Shown here piece by piece: positions 35,219 to 48,449 of a stretch of DNA of 64,000 nt (the stretch's first letter is position 1; the number at the start of each line of letters is the position of its first letter). The position numbers and the translations under genes were made by a program. The notes under the pieces were generated by a model that worked only from the letters and a program-made list of their open reading frames with translations, had not been told where the DNA came from and made no database searches. The DNA is from Diphasiastrum complanatum (taxonomy: Eukaryota; Streptophyta; Lycopodiopsida; Lycopodiales; Lycopodiaceae). The stretch is from assembly GCA_029204225.1 (NCBI GenBank), contig CM055108.1, forward strand, positions 23,532,749 to 23,596,748. The letters are read 5' to 3'.

Positions 35219-38200
35219 ATGTGTGTGAGCGTGCGCACGTGTGTGTGCATTCTGAAACCAGAGTGTACATATGTACAATAGTAAGTTTATGATTTTCTAC
35301 TATCTATATCTACTACCCTTGCATTTTATGTGTATATCTGCATTACAAGTATTACAATTGTATAGCAAACACCTATATAAATCATGCTCCTGACATCACT
35401 GTCATGTTTCTGATACTTACATTTAGTGGATATACATGGTTGATCTTTCAAATGACATTCCAAAGTACCTTTCTGATTTAGAATGCTAGGGACAAACTCG
35501 AACATATGTTCCTTTCTGCCTAGAGGGCTTGAAACACCATTTTAACTATTGACGTTCCTAACGCCAAGGGAATTCATAAGATCCGGCTCATTACAATCAA
35601 GAACCCATTATTCAAGGATAACTAAAGGTGCAATGTCCATATTCTCAGAAATACATTACGACAAACAAGCTTATTGTCCAAATTCTCAAAATACGTTACA
35701 AAGATTTAAACTAATTGCCCAAATTTTCAAAAATAGGTTATAAAAAAAAACTTACTATTCTACTGCTGATATGGCTAATCCAGGTATCAATCCATACTTG
35801 AATGCCTGCCATATGTGCATAAAACTAATGAGTTCTATCATTGAAAAACATCCCTACTTTTGAAGACAAGGCTAGTTAAGTAAGCTAGGTGAAGTAGCTC
35901 ATGTTGAAGGAAGAAAACTTGGTCAAGCTTTGCATTGGTGAATAAGCACTAATATGACAACACATTTTCTTGGAGAAATAATACTCGATACCACGAACCA
36001 TATAACCTCATGAGTTTGATCCATCGTAGTAGTCGACTGTCTTTAATAATCTTTCTATAAGTAGTCAATTTAATTCTAACAACGAACACTAAGCAACAAA
36101 TGCTAGTGCTCACTGCTCACAGAAGTATCACACTCGTGTTAGATAATACTTTGTGTTGCTAGCTTACTATTCTTCATGGGAGATTGTTAGGTTTGCTTCG
36201 CACATTGTGGTTCCTTGCTTTATTGAAGCTAAAATCTATGATTTTGATCATAACTCTTCTCCTCATGTCAATTTAAGTAGTCTTGGTTTTGTTCTATAAG
36301 TTCACTTTCACTTGAATATATTGTGCACATGAATGCATTCTTTTATGTATCTTGTTTGGTAGGATAGGAATAAATATCACTCTATTGAACGATTTCTCTA
36401 TAACTTGATATTTGAACCTTCATTATTTCCTTCCTGCTTGTACATTCCTAGTATACATCATAGGTTCCACAGTTGCCCGCCGTTCCGGAATGGAACGCGT
36501 TCAAGAGTTCCGTTCCAGAACGCGTTCCATTCTAAAAAACATATTTTTTTAACAAAGAAAAACAAGCGAAACTTCCGATTGGTTGATAACCATCCAGAAA
36601 TGCGCGATGACTGCACACGATGCCATCACCTGACACAGTTTTCAGGATGATTTTGACAACCATCGCGGGATAGATATGCGCGATTGAGACAACCATGCAG
36701 TACAGTTCTGTGCTTTCTTTGTTGTAGAATCATCAATTTATTGACAGTGTTGCTACTTTCAGACGTTCTTTATGCTATGTTTTGAATTCGTTCACCATGC
36801 GCATAATATGTGAAAAGGAAGTTTCAAGAAATTAGGTAGGGGCGGTGCCACACTAGCATGATAACGGATTACCCACATCAATCACTGGGAACAAAAAAGG
36901 AGGAACATTTCTTGCATATCAAGATGCGTCCCTCCAAAAGGAAGATGCGGCAGATGCGGCCAAGAGGTGACTGTTTTTTTATATTTAAAAAAAAAACGGT
37001 CCAACCCAGTACGTTTCAGAACGTACGGTATGGAACGTACTGTACGGAACGTTCCGACGCAAAAGGGTTGAAACGGGTTTCTAAGGTTCGTACATAGATA
37101 TCTTGTTTTACCACACACTTTAATACTTCCAAAGGATGCTCTTGTCATAGTTGCATCTAGTTTGAAAAAGGCTACAATTTTGGTACACAGATCAGGAATA
37201 TTACAGCCAAGATCATAACAATATAAGATCTTGTAACGAAGCATCAACAATAGATTTGAGTATCAAGAGGACATGAAAATGAAAAGTCATATGGAACATT
37301 ATCGATTTTTCTAGTTATAATAAACTCTTGACGCTTTTTGCTCGAGCTCAAGCACTAGTCATTCACCCCACTGAGCATTGAAGTAAATGGTCTTGCCAAT
37401 AAGGAAAATATAAAGGTTGTTGCTTGTCAAAGTGTAAGTGCCAAGGAACCTTTTATTATTTGGTCAAGGATTTTTTGCCTCCTCGGCAAAGAATGACATA
37501 TAGAAAACCTTAACAAAGCTCCTCAAGTATTATAGCAACAGATAAAAGCCTGAGCTCTATTCATAGCTACAAAAAGCCCAGAGAGAACTAAAAAGTAAGT
37601 ATGCATACCGGACGATAGTTTCTTGCACTTTTTAGTTCTTCCCATATCCACGAGGATTTTAAGGCAGTATAATATTCTTCCATTGTAGGCTCCTTGTCTA
37701 TACTGGAAAGCTCTCGGAATGCCGTTTCTGCTGCAAGCATCCCTGAAGAGAACCATGGTTACAATATTATCATTACTAGTCCATAGAAAATGTTATTGTC
37801 CACCTTATACTCTTCAATACATCATAAAGTCAAGAGCGGCAAAAAAGCAGTATTTGATTAATGATGAATGATTGAGAACTCAAGCTCAATATGTAGCAAA
37901 ATGATAAAGAGAATGAATTCCATCCACGCTCCATGTTGACATAACAACAAAAATGTCTCCATTTATCATTTGTGATTATGATCACTTGAGGATATGGCCT
38001 GTTCGCATCTTGCAACACAACAGGGGTCTATTAGAGCAGCCCTTGCCTAAGGTGACAAACGGTTTTGTAAATAGATTAGATTAGATAACATCTGTTCATA
38101 TCGATGCAAGCCAGTAAGGCTTACGGAACCCAAAATCAAGTACAATATATATGTCTTAAAATGGAATAAAAAACTACTCTAAGATCATAAATTGATCTTG

Positions 38201-41200
38201 TTAAGGTCTTAAATAGCTTCACACCAATTATGAGCTTCTAACAGAAAACTACCAAGCACACTAATGTCAACTATATCAAATAAGGTAAGCAATGTCACTA
38301 TAAGTTCTTTGAAAAGCTTAGATTCCGAAGAGTCTCAAGCCTGGCACAGTCCAATTGCTGATGAGATTATCTATCAATACTCTCAATCTTGCAAAGAACA
38401 CGTACGCTCCTCCCAAGGTGTCTTTGAAATGTTCCATCTTCCCGTTTCTGAATGTAATTCGTGAGAATTTGTCCTTGAGCATGAAATGACTTGCTTTTTT
38501 TCATAGATATATCGGCAACAATGTGGTGTTGAGTAGGAGCTCCTCTTATGGGGTTGAAATATTCTTTATAGTAGTCCATTTTCCGCATCAAAGGAGGATT
38601 CCATAACCCCTCATTGGAACTTCATATATGGAGTACTACAAAAGTAGCTTTTGTCTTCTCTTGTGGACAACTTTTCACCAAATGCCTTAGTCTCATATAG
38701 GTTTGGGTGAGGTGATTTTTTGGATCAATAGGTACCTTTTGTTGTGTGGAGTGCTCAGGCTATGTGTGATGCATCCACTTTAATTTTGTGTACCAATCTT
38801 GTCTTTGATTCATAGAGACCAATTCACCACTTGTTGATGAGCTCGAAACCCGCCTGACCCATAGCGTGAAGCCTCCTAGACTCTATGTCTGAACTCACTG
38901 CAGATTGAAGGATGGTACCATAGAATTTTGCAATGACAAGTCCAATCCTAATGGTGCGATAATTATTAGGTTTCATGGGATCACCGCTCTTGTGGATAGG
39001 ATGAATGATATTGGTACGCCAAGAGGGGGGAAAACTAGTGATGACAGTGTGGTTAAGAAGATCGGCAAGTATGGACGCCAGTGTAACAGGAGCCTGGATA
39101 AGCTTAGATTCTAAATCTTTGACATCACGCGTACGGAGTGTTCTCATTTTCTTGATGGATGGAAGGACCATATCAGACGTAAAAAGAGAGAAGCCAGAAG
39201 GTCGTGGAAAAATGATAATGGGCATGTCAATAGGGATAGTGTACAGAGTGATGGTCCAAGTACGAAGATCTGTGAGTGAGGGAGGTGGAGATCGAGGAGT
39301 GAACTCAAGCCAAAAGACACCAGTGTAGGAACCATAGTTGCAGCGAATCGCGATTCGTTGGGTCTGCGAATCGCGATTCGCGACCCAGAATCGCAAAAAA
39401 AAAAAAAAAAATTGGAAAAATAGCTTATTGCTTAACTTTTTTTTAGGGGATCAATGGTCAAACCAGCGTTTTGCCTCTCAGAAGTGCAGTAGATGAGGCA
39501 CAAACAGATCTTATTTTCAATAGCTATCCGGTTGTCATTTGCTCTGGTTTTCAGTAAATGTTAATGCTACAGTTTGGACTATCAATTGTATGGATGATGA
39601 TCACTTTTGCAACTGGTTCACTGGAGATGTGAGTGCAATGTACATACAGTTGGGGGCATAAATATTGGGCCCTTCTCGGCGCGCATTTGGACCCCATTTT
39701 TATCTACAAGGGGGCGGTAGCCCCCCGGTGGGGGGTTTGGGGGGCAACGCCCCCCAACGGCGGGGTCCGGGGGCTGCCGATAGACCCCAGCCCCGACGGT
39801 AAGGCCTATTCATGATTTGGCCTTCCAACTCCCCGAGTGAAAACACACTTTTTGGTGTTTCGCACCCGAAACAGTCGGCAAACTACACAATCATAATCCC
39901 CTCGATCAGAGCTTTCATCTGATACCCATATTGCCTTAAAAATTTAAAAAAAAAAAAAAAAATCGATTCTACACGATTCTGGGAAAACCCCGAATTGCGA
40001 ATCGGAATCACGATTCTGAATCGCGATTCGGGAATCGCGCTGCAACTATGGTAGGAACTGAAGAGGAGATTAATGAGATTCATAAGTGTGCTTTTTTATT
40101 GCGAAGAACACAGTGGCATATACGACGAACATCACTAAGTAAGTGAGGTGAATGACATTGTGTATGGATGATTTGTTGGTGGCAATAACGACATTATCGT
40201 CATACCAGGTTTGTTTAGCTGATCGAGAGGTGGGTTTGGGACGAGATCAATGAGATGGAAAAGCTATAGAGGCAACTAGCTACATGTAAGGCAGTAGTGA
40301 GGAAAGCAGCTTGAGATTCCAGAGGTAGATTACAGGGAAAATCGCGGAGTAAAAGTCATAAGAGATTCTTGGTATAAGGGAATATGTCTCATCAAACCTA
40401 TATTTTGGTGCCCGATTAGAGGTAGAGGAAGAGGGATGTGGAGTAGGTGGTATGGTGTGTCCAAGGTGGAACGAGAGGCATGAGTGATCTGAAAGAGCAG
40501 TGGTGGAAATACAGAAATCTGAGATGAATGGGATGAAAGAGGGGGATCCCAAGAGATAATCACCACACTATGTCCACCACTCTGGGGATGGCAAGTGAAT
40601 CCAATAGAGTCAGACCAACAAGCTAAGCCAATAAAATTGGCTAAATCATGTGCACCTCCAAACTGAAGAAGATACTCACCGTAAGTAGTAACCGGTCCAA
40701 AAACATCAGCAGAAATCCTGCTAATACCCATATCCACTACATCAGTAGACTGCACACGAAAATGATCCGAAGCATCATGAAATTCTTTCTGATGTGAGGA
40801 AGTTCTGGCATTGAAATCGCCAATCAGGAGTATATGGCCTCGCTTTAAATATCTGATAATGTCCGAGTAACATACAACCATAAAGATCTTTGTCCAGGCC
40901 TATATCATGTCCATTAAGGTGAATCCAAAGATAGCGTGCATGTACATCATGACCCATGAACTCAATAATAGACTGTAGAGTCTCTCAGTACAAACATGCC
41001 ACTCCACCTGAACCTCTGCCACTAACGAAACGTGTCACTGTTTGGCATGTAGAACACCACCGAAAATCTAATAACCCTCTGTCACTACTCTCATGTGTCT
41101 CGGTAAATAGCAAGATATCACCATGTGCAATAAAATCAACTAGTTGTAGATGATGAATGAACCCCATTACAATCCCACACTCCAATCCGCAATCTGTGTG

Positions 41201-41809
41201 AACGGGCCCTCGGGACGCACCCAAGCCCGAGGACCCCAATTTCCTAGGCACTAGAAGTAGATGGTCCAGGTTCCAGGTATCGAACATGACCGTCTAGAAT
41301 GCTAACGTATAAACGAAATGCAATGGTATGCCCTATAATGACATAATGTCCTACAGTGTAATGGTATTATACTCATGATCCTGATGTCCTACTAAAGGCA
41401 GTGACGCATGTCATTGCTAGAAGTATGTCTAGAATATGCTAATGTTGTCGTCATGGAGGTTGTCTATGACAGATACGTGCTCTCAAAGGTAGGACGAGTA
41501 GCTCTTGGTTAAAATCATAGATGCCCAGCGTTTCAGAAATGCGTTTCTGAAATATCAAAAAAAATTCCAGAAATGTTTTTTTTTTTCAGAAAAAAAATTA
41601 TTTTTTTTTGGGCAATATGGGTATTAGGTGAAAGCTCTAATTAAGAGCATAAGCACTGTGTAGTTTGCCGAATGTTTCGGGTGCAGGATGGTCTAGTTTA
41701 GGTGCATTAACTCCTAGGTTTATGCTTTGCTGTGTTTAATATAAAAAATTAATAAAAAAACATGATGCCCCAAAATTCTCCCTCCTCTCTCTCTCTCGCT
41801 CTCGCTCTC

Positions 41810-41895
<86 letters not shown>

Positions 41896-44800
41896 ATCCA
41901 ACAAACTAAACAAAAATGCTGAATCATGTTGAACATAAACCATGTTGAGTGTTCTGAACCAGTTACCATATTGCATCGTCCTAATTTTTCAACCATATGG
42001 AATCGTTTTTCAGCCATACTCTCTCTCTCTCTCATCCGGCTAAGCATAAGGATCTGCAAATGTGACATATCACTCCAAGTATCTTTGGACAAGCCAGGAC
42101 ACCATGTCTCTACTGAATATAGAGTCACCGGAGAGACAGTGGCAGAAAAAAGGCGAGTGTGTATCAGGATCATGTACATAGTAAATAGAGGAAAACCTCT
42201 CCATCTGGACAAGAGCAGAGTGCCCCTTGCGGAGCCTAGACAGCGCAGCTGGTCTAAAAGTGAGCAATGGACCAGTAAAAAGGACACCTAAGTATGTATA
42301 AGAGGCTACTATCTCCAGTGGAAGCCCATCATAGTAGAGAGAGAGAGAGGCTATATTTCGGATTATCACATTCATTCATAGAGTCTCGGAGCTTGATTCA
42401 ACCAGATATGTTGTTGCAGCTTTTACATACTCTCACACTCTAGCTAGTCAGCAGGCTAAGTCCTCATGGTTTCAATGTGTTTCTGACCTTTTGAGTAGGT
42501 GGGGTTTATCTATATCTGATCTCCCGAATGGGACACACGCATATATCCGCCAACAGATTTACAGAGCTTACATCAGCACAATGTGGTCTCACCCAGATCC
42601 AGCACGGGCCAAGCTTCATTTTTATCACACTCAAGCTTGATGTTTCCGGGCTTCCCATTCGGCCGGGTTATTTGTCTCAGACGTTATCTTTCGGCTTGCG
42701 TTACCGTCTTGGTCAGTTTAGGGTCTCTTCTCACCAGCTTGCTATTGAGACAAGCAGATACACAGACACACCTCGACCGCTACGGATTTGTCAGTGCTAC
42801 TCTTTACAAGAGATTGAGGATGAGTTCCATTTCATTTTCCGATGTCCAGCCTACTATGAGATCAGAGGCAGATACCATTGCTTATACAGAGATACTTCAC
42901 TTACACTTGGTTCTTTCCTTGCCTTCTCAGCGAGATGTGTTGGTTTATTATTACGAGAGATGTTTACTCTGAGATCTTCCTTTTTATTGGATGTTTCTGA
43001 TGTGGATCATAGCCAGTCCCACATTACGCACTTTTTCCAGAAGAGGGATAGAGATGAGACTTCTGACAGTGAGATAGACATTCCAGTACGACGACCGAAG
43101 CTCCAGCATCCTCTTCGCTCCTCCAGGCCCAGGGCTCTTCACCGGAGGCCAACACCTGCTTCTCACCATATCACGCAGTTTTTTATATCCACTTAGCAAG
43201 TTAGCTAACTTATTTCAGTTTTCTCTTTCCCTCTGTGTAGCTGGTGGTTAAGCTACTGATATTGTACCCTCGACAGAGCTAGAGCTTTGTTTTTCTCTCT
43301 GTTTTCTAGTGTTGGTTTAGCTTTTAGGAATAAGTCCTACGTGGACAATGCTCCTTCTTTTTTAATGTACTTTCTACTTGTCTTATGTGCCCTCGGGTAC
43401 TTGACAAACATTAATATAATTCTAATTCTAATTCTAATTCTCTCTCTCTTTCTACTGACATGATCTTGGCAGTGATGGCACTATATGAGAGAGTCCTTGG
43501 CTGTTTTCAAAGTGATACCGGCATCTCAGACCACATTTGGAGCACTATTGGCGTGAAATAGGGTTGTTCTCTATCCCCAACCCTGTTTGGACTATATATT
43601 GACGAGCTTGAGAGAGTTATTGAGGGGTGCGGTGGCACAGGTTGCAGGCTTGGGAGCATCTTGATTGCTATACTTTTATATGCAGATGACGTGGTCCTCC
43701 TATCTTCTTCCAGAGAGGGATTACAGCGACAGCTAGACAGTCTTCATGCCTTCTGCAGTAGATGGGGACTGGGGGTTAACATATTGAAAACCAAAGTTAT
43801 GGTTTTCAACACATCGAGAGGTTTTATGCAGCGCCAGGAACTCATCTTTGATGGGCAACCCTTGGAGGTCGTATCTTCTTACACTTACCTTGGCGTGCTT
43901 TTTACAGGCCCTATCTTTGGCATGTGACAGGCAGCCTCCGCCAGACTTGGGAAGGGTCACGCCTCCCTTGTCCAGTTAGAGCGCTTCTGTTTCAGACACT
44001 TTATTCGGGATGCCCCGAGTAAATGTCAGCTTTTTGATACTCTCGTTACTCCCACATCCCTATATGCAGCAGAGGTATGGTGTGCAGATCTTCGGATTGG
44101 GCCAGTATTTCACGACTGCAGGTTCTCATGCTATCTCGGATGATACGGGCTAAGCCATCTGTCCCACATCAGATTATCCTGACAGAGTTCGCGGTCCCTC
44201 CCATTCAGCTATCCGCCATCTTCCAGTTTATTCTATATATTCAGCGTATTATGACGTTACCCACAGATGAGCAGAGATACACATAGACGGCACTTGCCTC
44301 CTCGCGAGACCTTTATGACCAGGGGCATCGACTATCATGGTTCTCTCAGGCCTCCCGGATACTGGATACACTTGGTATTTCTATCACAGACCTTCCATCC
44401 GGCACCCATGAGTATATCAGACGCTTTCTCTATAGAGCATACCTGAGCCGGACATGGCAGGGACAGATTACAGGACACACTTTCTGGAGCTAGACACAGT
44501 TGGATTTCCAGTTTTGCCACACTATCTGACCTCAGGACTACTCTCTCTCATGGGCTCCAATTTATTCTGGGCCAGTTCCGAGTGTCCTCACACCAGTTGG
44601 CGATTGAGACTGGACGCTTTCAGGGTACCCCACGAGAGGAGCGGCTTTCTCAGTTATGTTCATTATCTATGGTTGAGACAGAGGAGCATTTCCTTTTCAC
44701 ATGTCCAGTTTACTATGAGATCAGAGGGCGATATCATTGCCTTTTTCGTCAGACACCAGTTACATTACGGTCCCTCATCTCATATGAGGACCCTAGATGT

Positions 44801-47800
44801 GTGGCACTTATGATACGTGAGATGTCCCTCCTGTTCAGGACCTATGATAGGATCATCATAATATATAATATCGGGCCACATGGCACCAAAATGGGGTACA
44901 CTGATGTTCCATGAACGTAATGAAAACTACACAACTAAGACTCGTCAGAGTCATGGTAGGAACCATCATTTGAATCTGTGCCTGACTGCAGATCCCAAGG
45001 GTCTGCAGATGAATCGAAACTGGAGGGAGCCATATGCATTTACTAGTATGTGAAACAGTACTAGTCTGATCTTTTGAATATAATTCACCATAGGATTTTA
45101 CTGGAAATGAAATCAGTTTTGTGATTCCTATTATTACAAATTTTCCAATAAAATTGGACTGCTTTCTCTTTTTATTGACTAGTTTGGCATTACTCCGTTA
45201 ATATTGACAAAACCTATCCAAACATGGAATATGAAATTACATGAATGGAAATCCCACCAATAGGATTTCAGTAATTCTTGAACCGTATCTTGTCAGATTT
45301 ACTGTCTAGAAAAAGAATACTGTTGCAACTCATTCAATCTGGTCATTTCATATTGTTTGACGATTTTAATTCAAATTTGACGAGTATTTTGCACAAACTT
45401 CACTTGACTGATTTCTAGCGATCAGCATTGATTAGAAAACTATCAGACAAGTAACTGATTTCAAATTTTAACCGAATTGAAATTCAATAAAAAAGAAAAA
45501 AATTCAATAAAAAAGAAAAAAATTCAAATTTTAACTTCCAATCTGGGAGTTCCCAACTCCAAAAGTTAAAAAATGACAGTACAGTAAAAACTGTCGGCAA
45601 TTCATTGCGGTTCCTTCTGTCAATTTTAACTTATCTATCACCGGGAAATGATTTAGACTTAGTGAAAACATTGTGACCAATTTTGACTGATAAACTCAGT
45701 TTAATCAATTCACTTATCTAAACCGATTCCATAGATAATGGAAAAAATGACCGACATTTCGATTTTTTCGGAAAACTCAATTTTTGCTTTGTTTTACGTA
45801 ATTCGAAAATTCTGACAAAAATACTGTTAGTGCAAAAGGCAATCGAAATCGAAAAATCAAAATACTGTCCGATTCCTAATGTTACTAACCCAACGTCAAA
45901 CTAGCATGCAAAGCACACTATATCAGTTACAAAACATCATTCCGGAATGTTTTACATAAACTTCAGTTTTACGGAATTTGTCAGCCAATATCATTGATTT
46001 GTAACCCAACTGTCAGAGCACATGCGTATGACCACTCAAATCGATTGTAAATCCATCATACATGTCAGAATCACTCTGAGAATCAGCATGCAACCAATCC
46101 ATGCAAGCACAGTACTACAAATTAGGGAAATGACTGGCGGCATGCAATCAGAACAATTCCAAATTTTGCCAATTTTACTCACAAAACTGCAAATTTCAAA
46201 TGATCATAACTTTGGCTACAGGACACCAAATTGGGTGTTGTACAGCTCAGTATAGAGGGAGACCAAGTGAACAAGATGCTTGCCACATCAGCCTTCCACC
46301 TAGGCTTCACACGTGCGAGATCAGAGTGTCAAAAAATCTATAGTAGGGAGCATTTCCACAAGACTTTATCATGCAAAAACATGCAAACACGGTGGCCCTA
46401 GCTCAAAATTGATGTTACGAACAGTCTTAAACAGTCAATAAGACTTCCATGAAGCATTCATACTGATCCTAAGATGCAGTATAGGCTGAGAACGAAGATT
46501 TTTTTATTTGTAGAAGTCAAAATAGCTTCAAACTTGATGGAGATGGTGCATAAGCCACCGGCCATCAATTTACACGTCTGATAGCTTGCTAGGAAGGTAA
46601 AAAGGAATGCTAATCATGCTGTAAAAAATTCCAGAATGATCTCCTTATGGATTTGGAGAGATCCATCCCCCCAAAAATCACCAAAAATGGTCATCTTTTG
46701 TACTTTTTTTGACTTACTACAAGTTCAATTGCTGGAATTCTTGGCTCTAACTTCAGGGAAAGATTCAAAAGACTTTGGTCCACCACTTTACAAGCTCTAC
46801 ATGGTGTTTTACAGCCACCTACTATCCAACTTTATGAAAAAACAAGCAAAAATGATGATTTTTGACTATTTTCCGGTTTTTTCATCACAATAAAGTGGAA
46901 ATTCATGACATCCAACTCTTTCTCTAACACATGCAAAATTATAACCATTTACTGCTGAATTTTGGTTCTAACTATCTATTTTGTGCCAAAAAGCATGAAA
47001 AACCAAGCAATTTTGACCAAAACATAGCCTAGAATCATAAATCATTGGAAAGAACCGGCATGCATCATTAATTTCATCATTGATGAACCCTAAAACGAAA
47101 GTACACTTGCTGGAAAATTCAGATCTACCAAAGATTTGATCTACACAGAAAAAGCTCCAAAGTAAGTATCACAAATTGGCCTTCAAGGACAATTCTCCAT
47201 AAAACCACAAAGAATCCCAAGAGTAATGGATCTTAGCAACATGCAAATTGAAACCGGGATAGTACATCCGCTTGCACCCTTGCTATCCACCTTGGAAGAG
47301 GATTCCAATGATCCAATCCGAAATTTCGACGAAAGGTAGCCCTTCTCCATGTTCTCCAATCTTCGTAAGCCTTGCTCTGATACCAATGTAAGAAAAGCTC
47401 CCTAAGATCCTGCTTACAAGACAAAACACAATGGAAAACACACTATGGAGCAACCACCCATCCAAGTAGAAGCAACCAATCAACTCTAGAAGCTTCACTC
47501 CCAAGCCAAGGAATAGGAAGCATGAAGGTAGAGTGAAACCCTGGCAATGAATCAATGATCACAATTAGGAGTAAGGCGAGTTTGGCCTCAATATATAGAG
47601 CCAAAAGCAACCTGGGCACATAGCCATGCATAGCCCTAAGTTCCCTATATATAGATTCACCTAGAATAGAGTCCTAAGCATGGACCAACTATTCATAGAA
47701 TTGCTATTGATAACTCTACACATGCCTTGATTGTCCCAAACCTTGTCTAAACTCCATTTAGTGTGTTCTGGGCCTCACAAGGATATTAGTTACTTTCGGG

Positions 47801-48375
47801 TCACATCTAGTACGACGTGGCATAACTAACAGCTTGATTTACTGGAGTAGCATGTATCCAAGGCTAGGAGTATACATAATCCTACTTACTGGCCATGGAC
47901 ATAACAAAACCGTTCTCCGATTCCAACCTGGCCTGACGGTTCGAACGTCAAAAAATCGGTTCGAACCGGCCGGTTCGAATCGACCTGTTCGAATCAGGGT
48001 GTAACCGTGGGTTGGTTGAAAAGAAAAGAGAGGATGTCAACGGCATGCTTCAACAGTTCAGCTTCTAGTTCGTCAATGTCTTTGGCTTTATGTAGGTTTA
48101 ATCGATTGATGGCCTCTTCTACTATGTCTAGAGAGAAAATATCAGAAGTACATGTGTATGGGTGTGTGTGAAGTGGAGGTGTGTAAGGTACAGTAGTGTA
48201 CAATGATGTGGCATAGGTCACCCATGTGCTAAGATCTGTGATCTGGGGTGGAGGTGCTCGTGGAAGAAATTTTTGCCAAAATGATCTCGAAGAAGAGCTA
48301 AAGAGAAGGTCCATCATCTTCTTTCCCTAGCAAGTTTTGTATGTAATTTTTTTTTTTTGGGTGGTTCTACGATAT

Positions 48376-48449
<74 letters not shown>

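Noticed and set aside
38264-38591. Short ORFs on both strands near 38.4 kb, checked as possible ETFQO or LINE exons
   Set aside because: They match neither protein, and ETFQO is already continuous across this intron.
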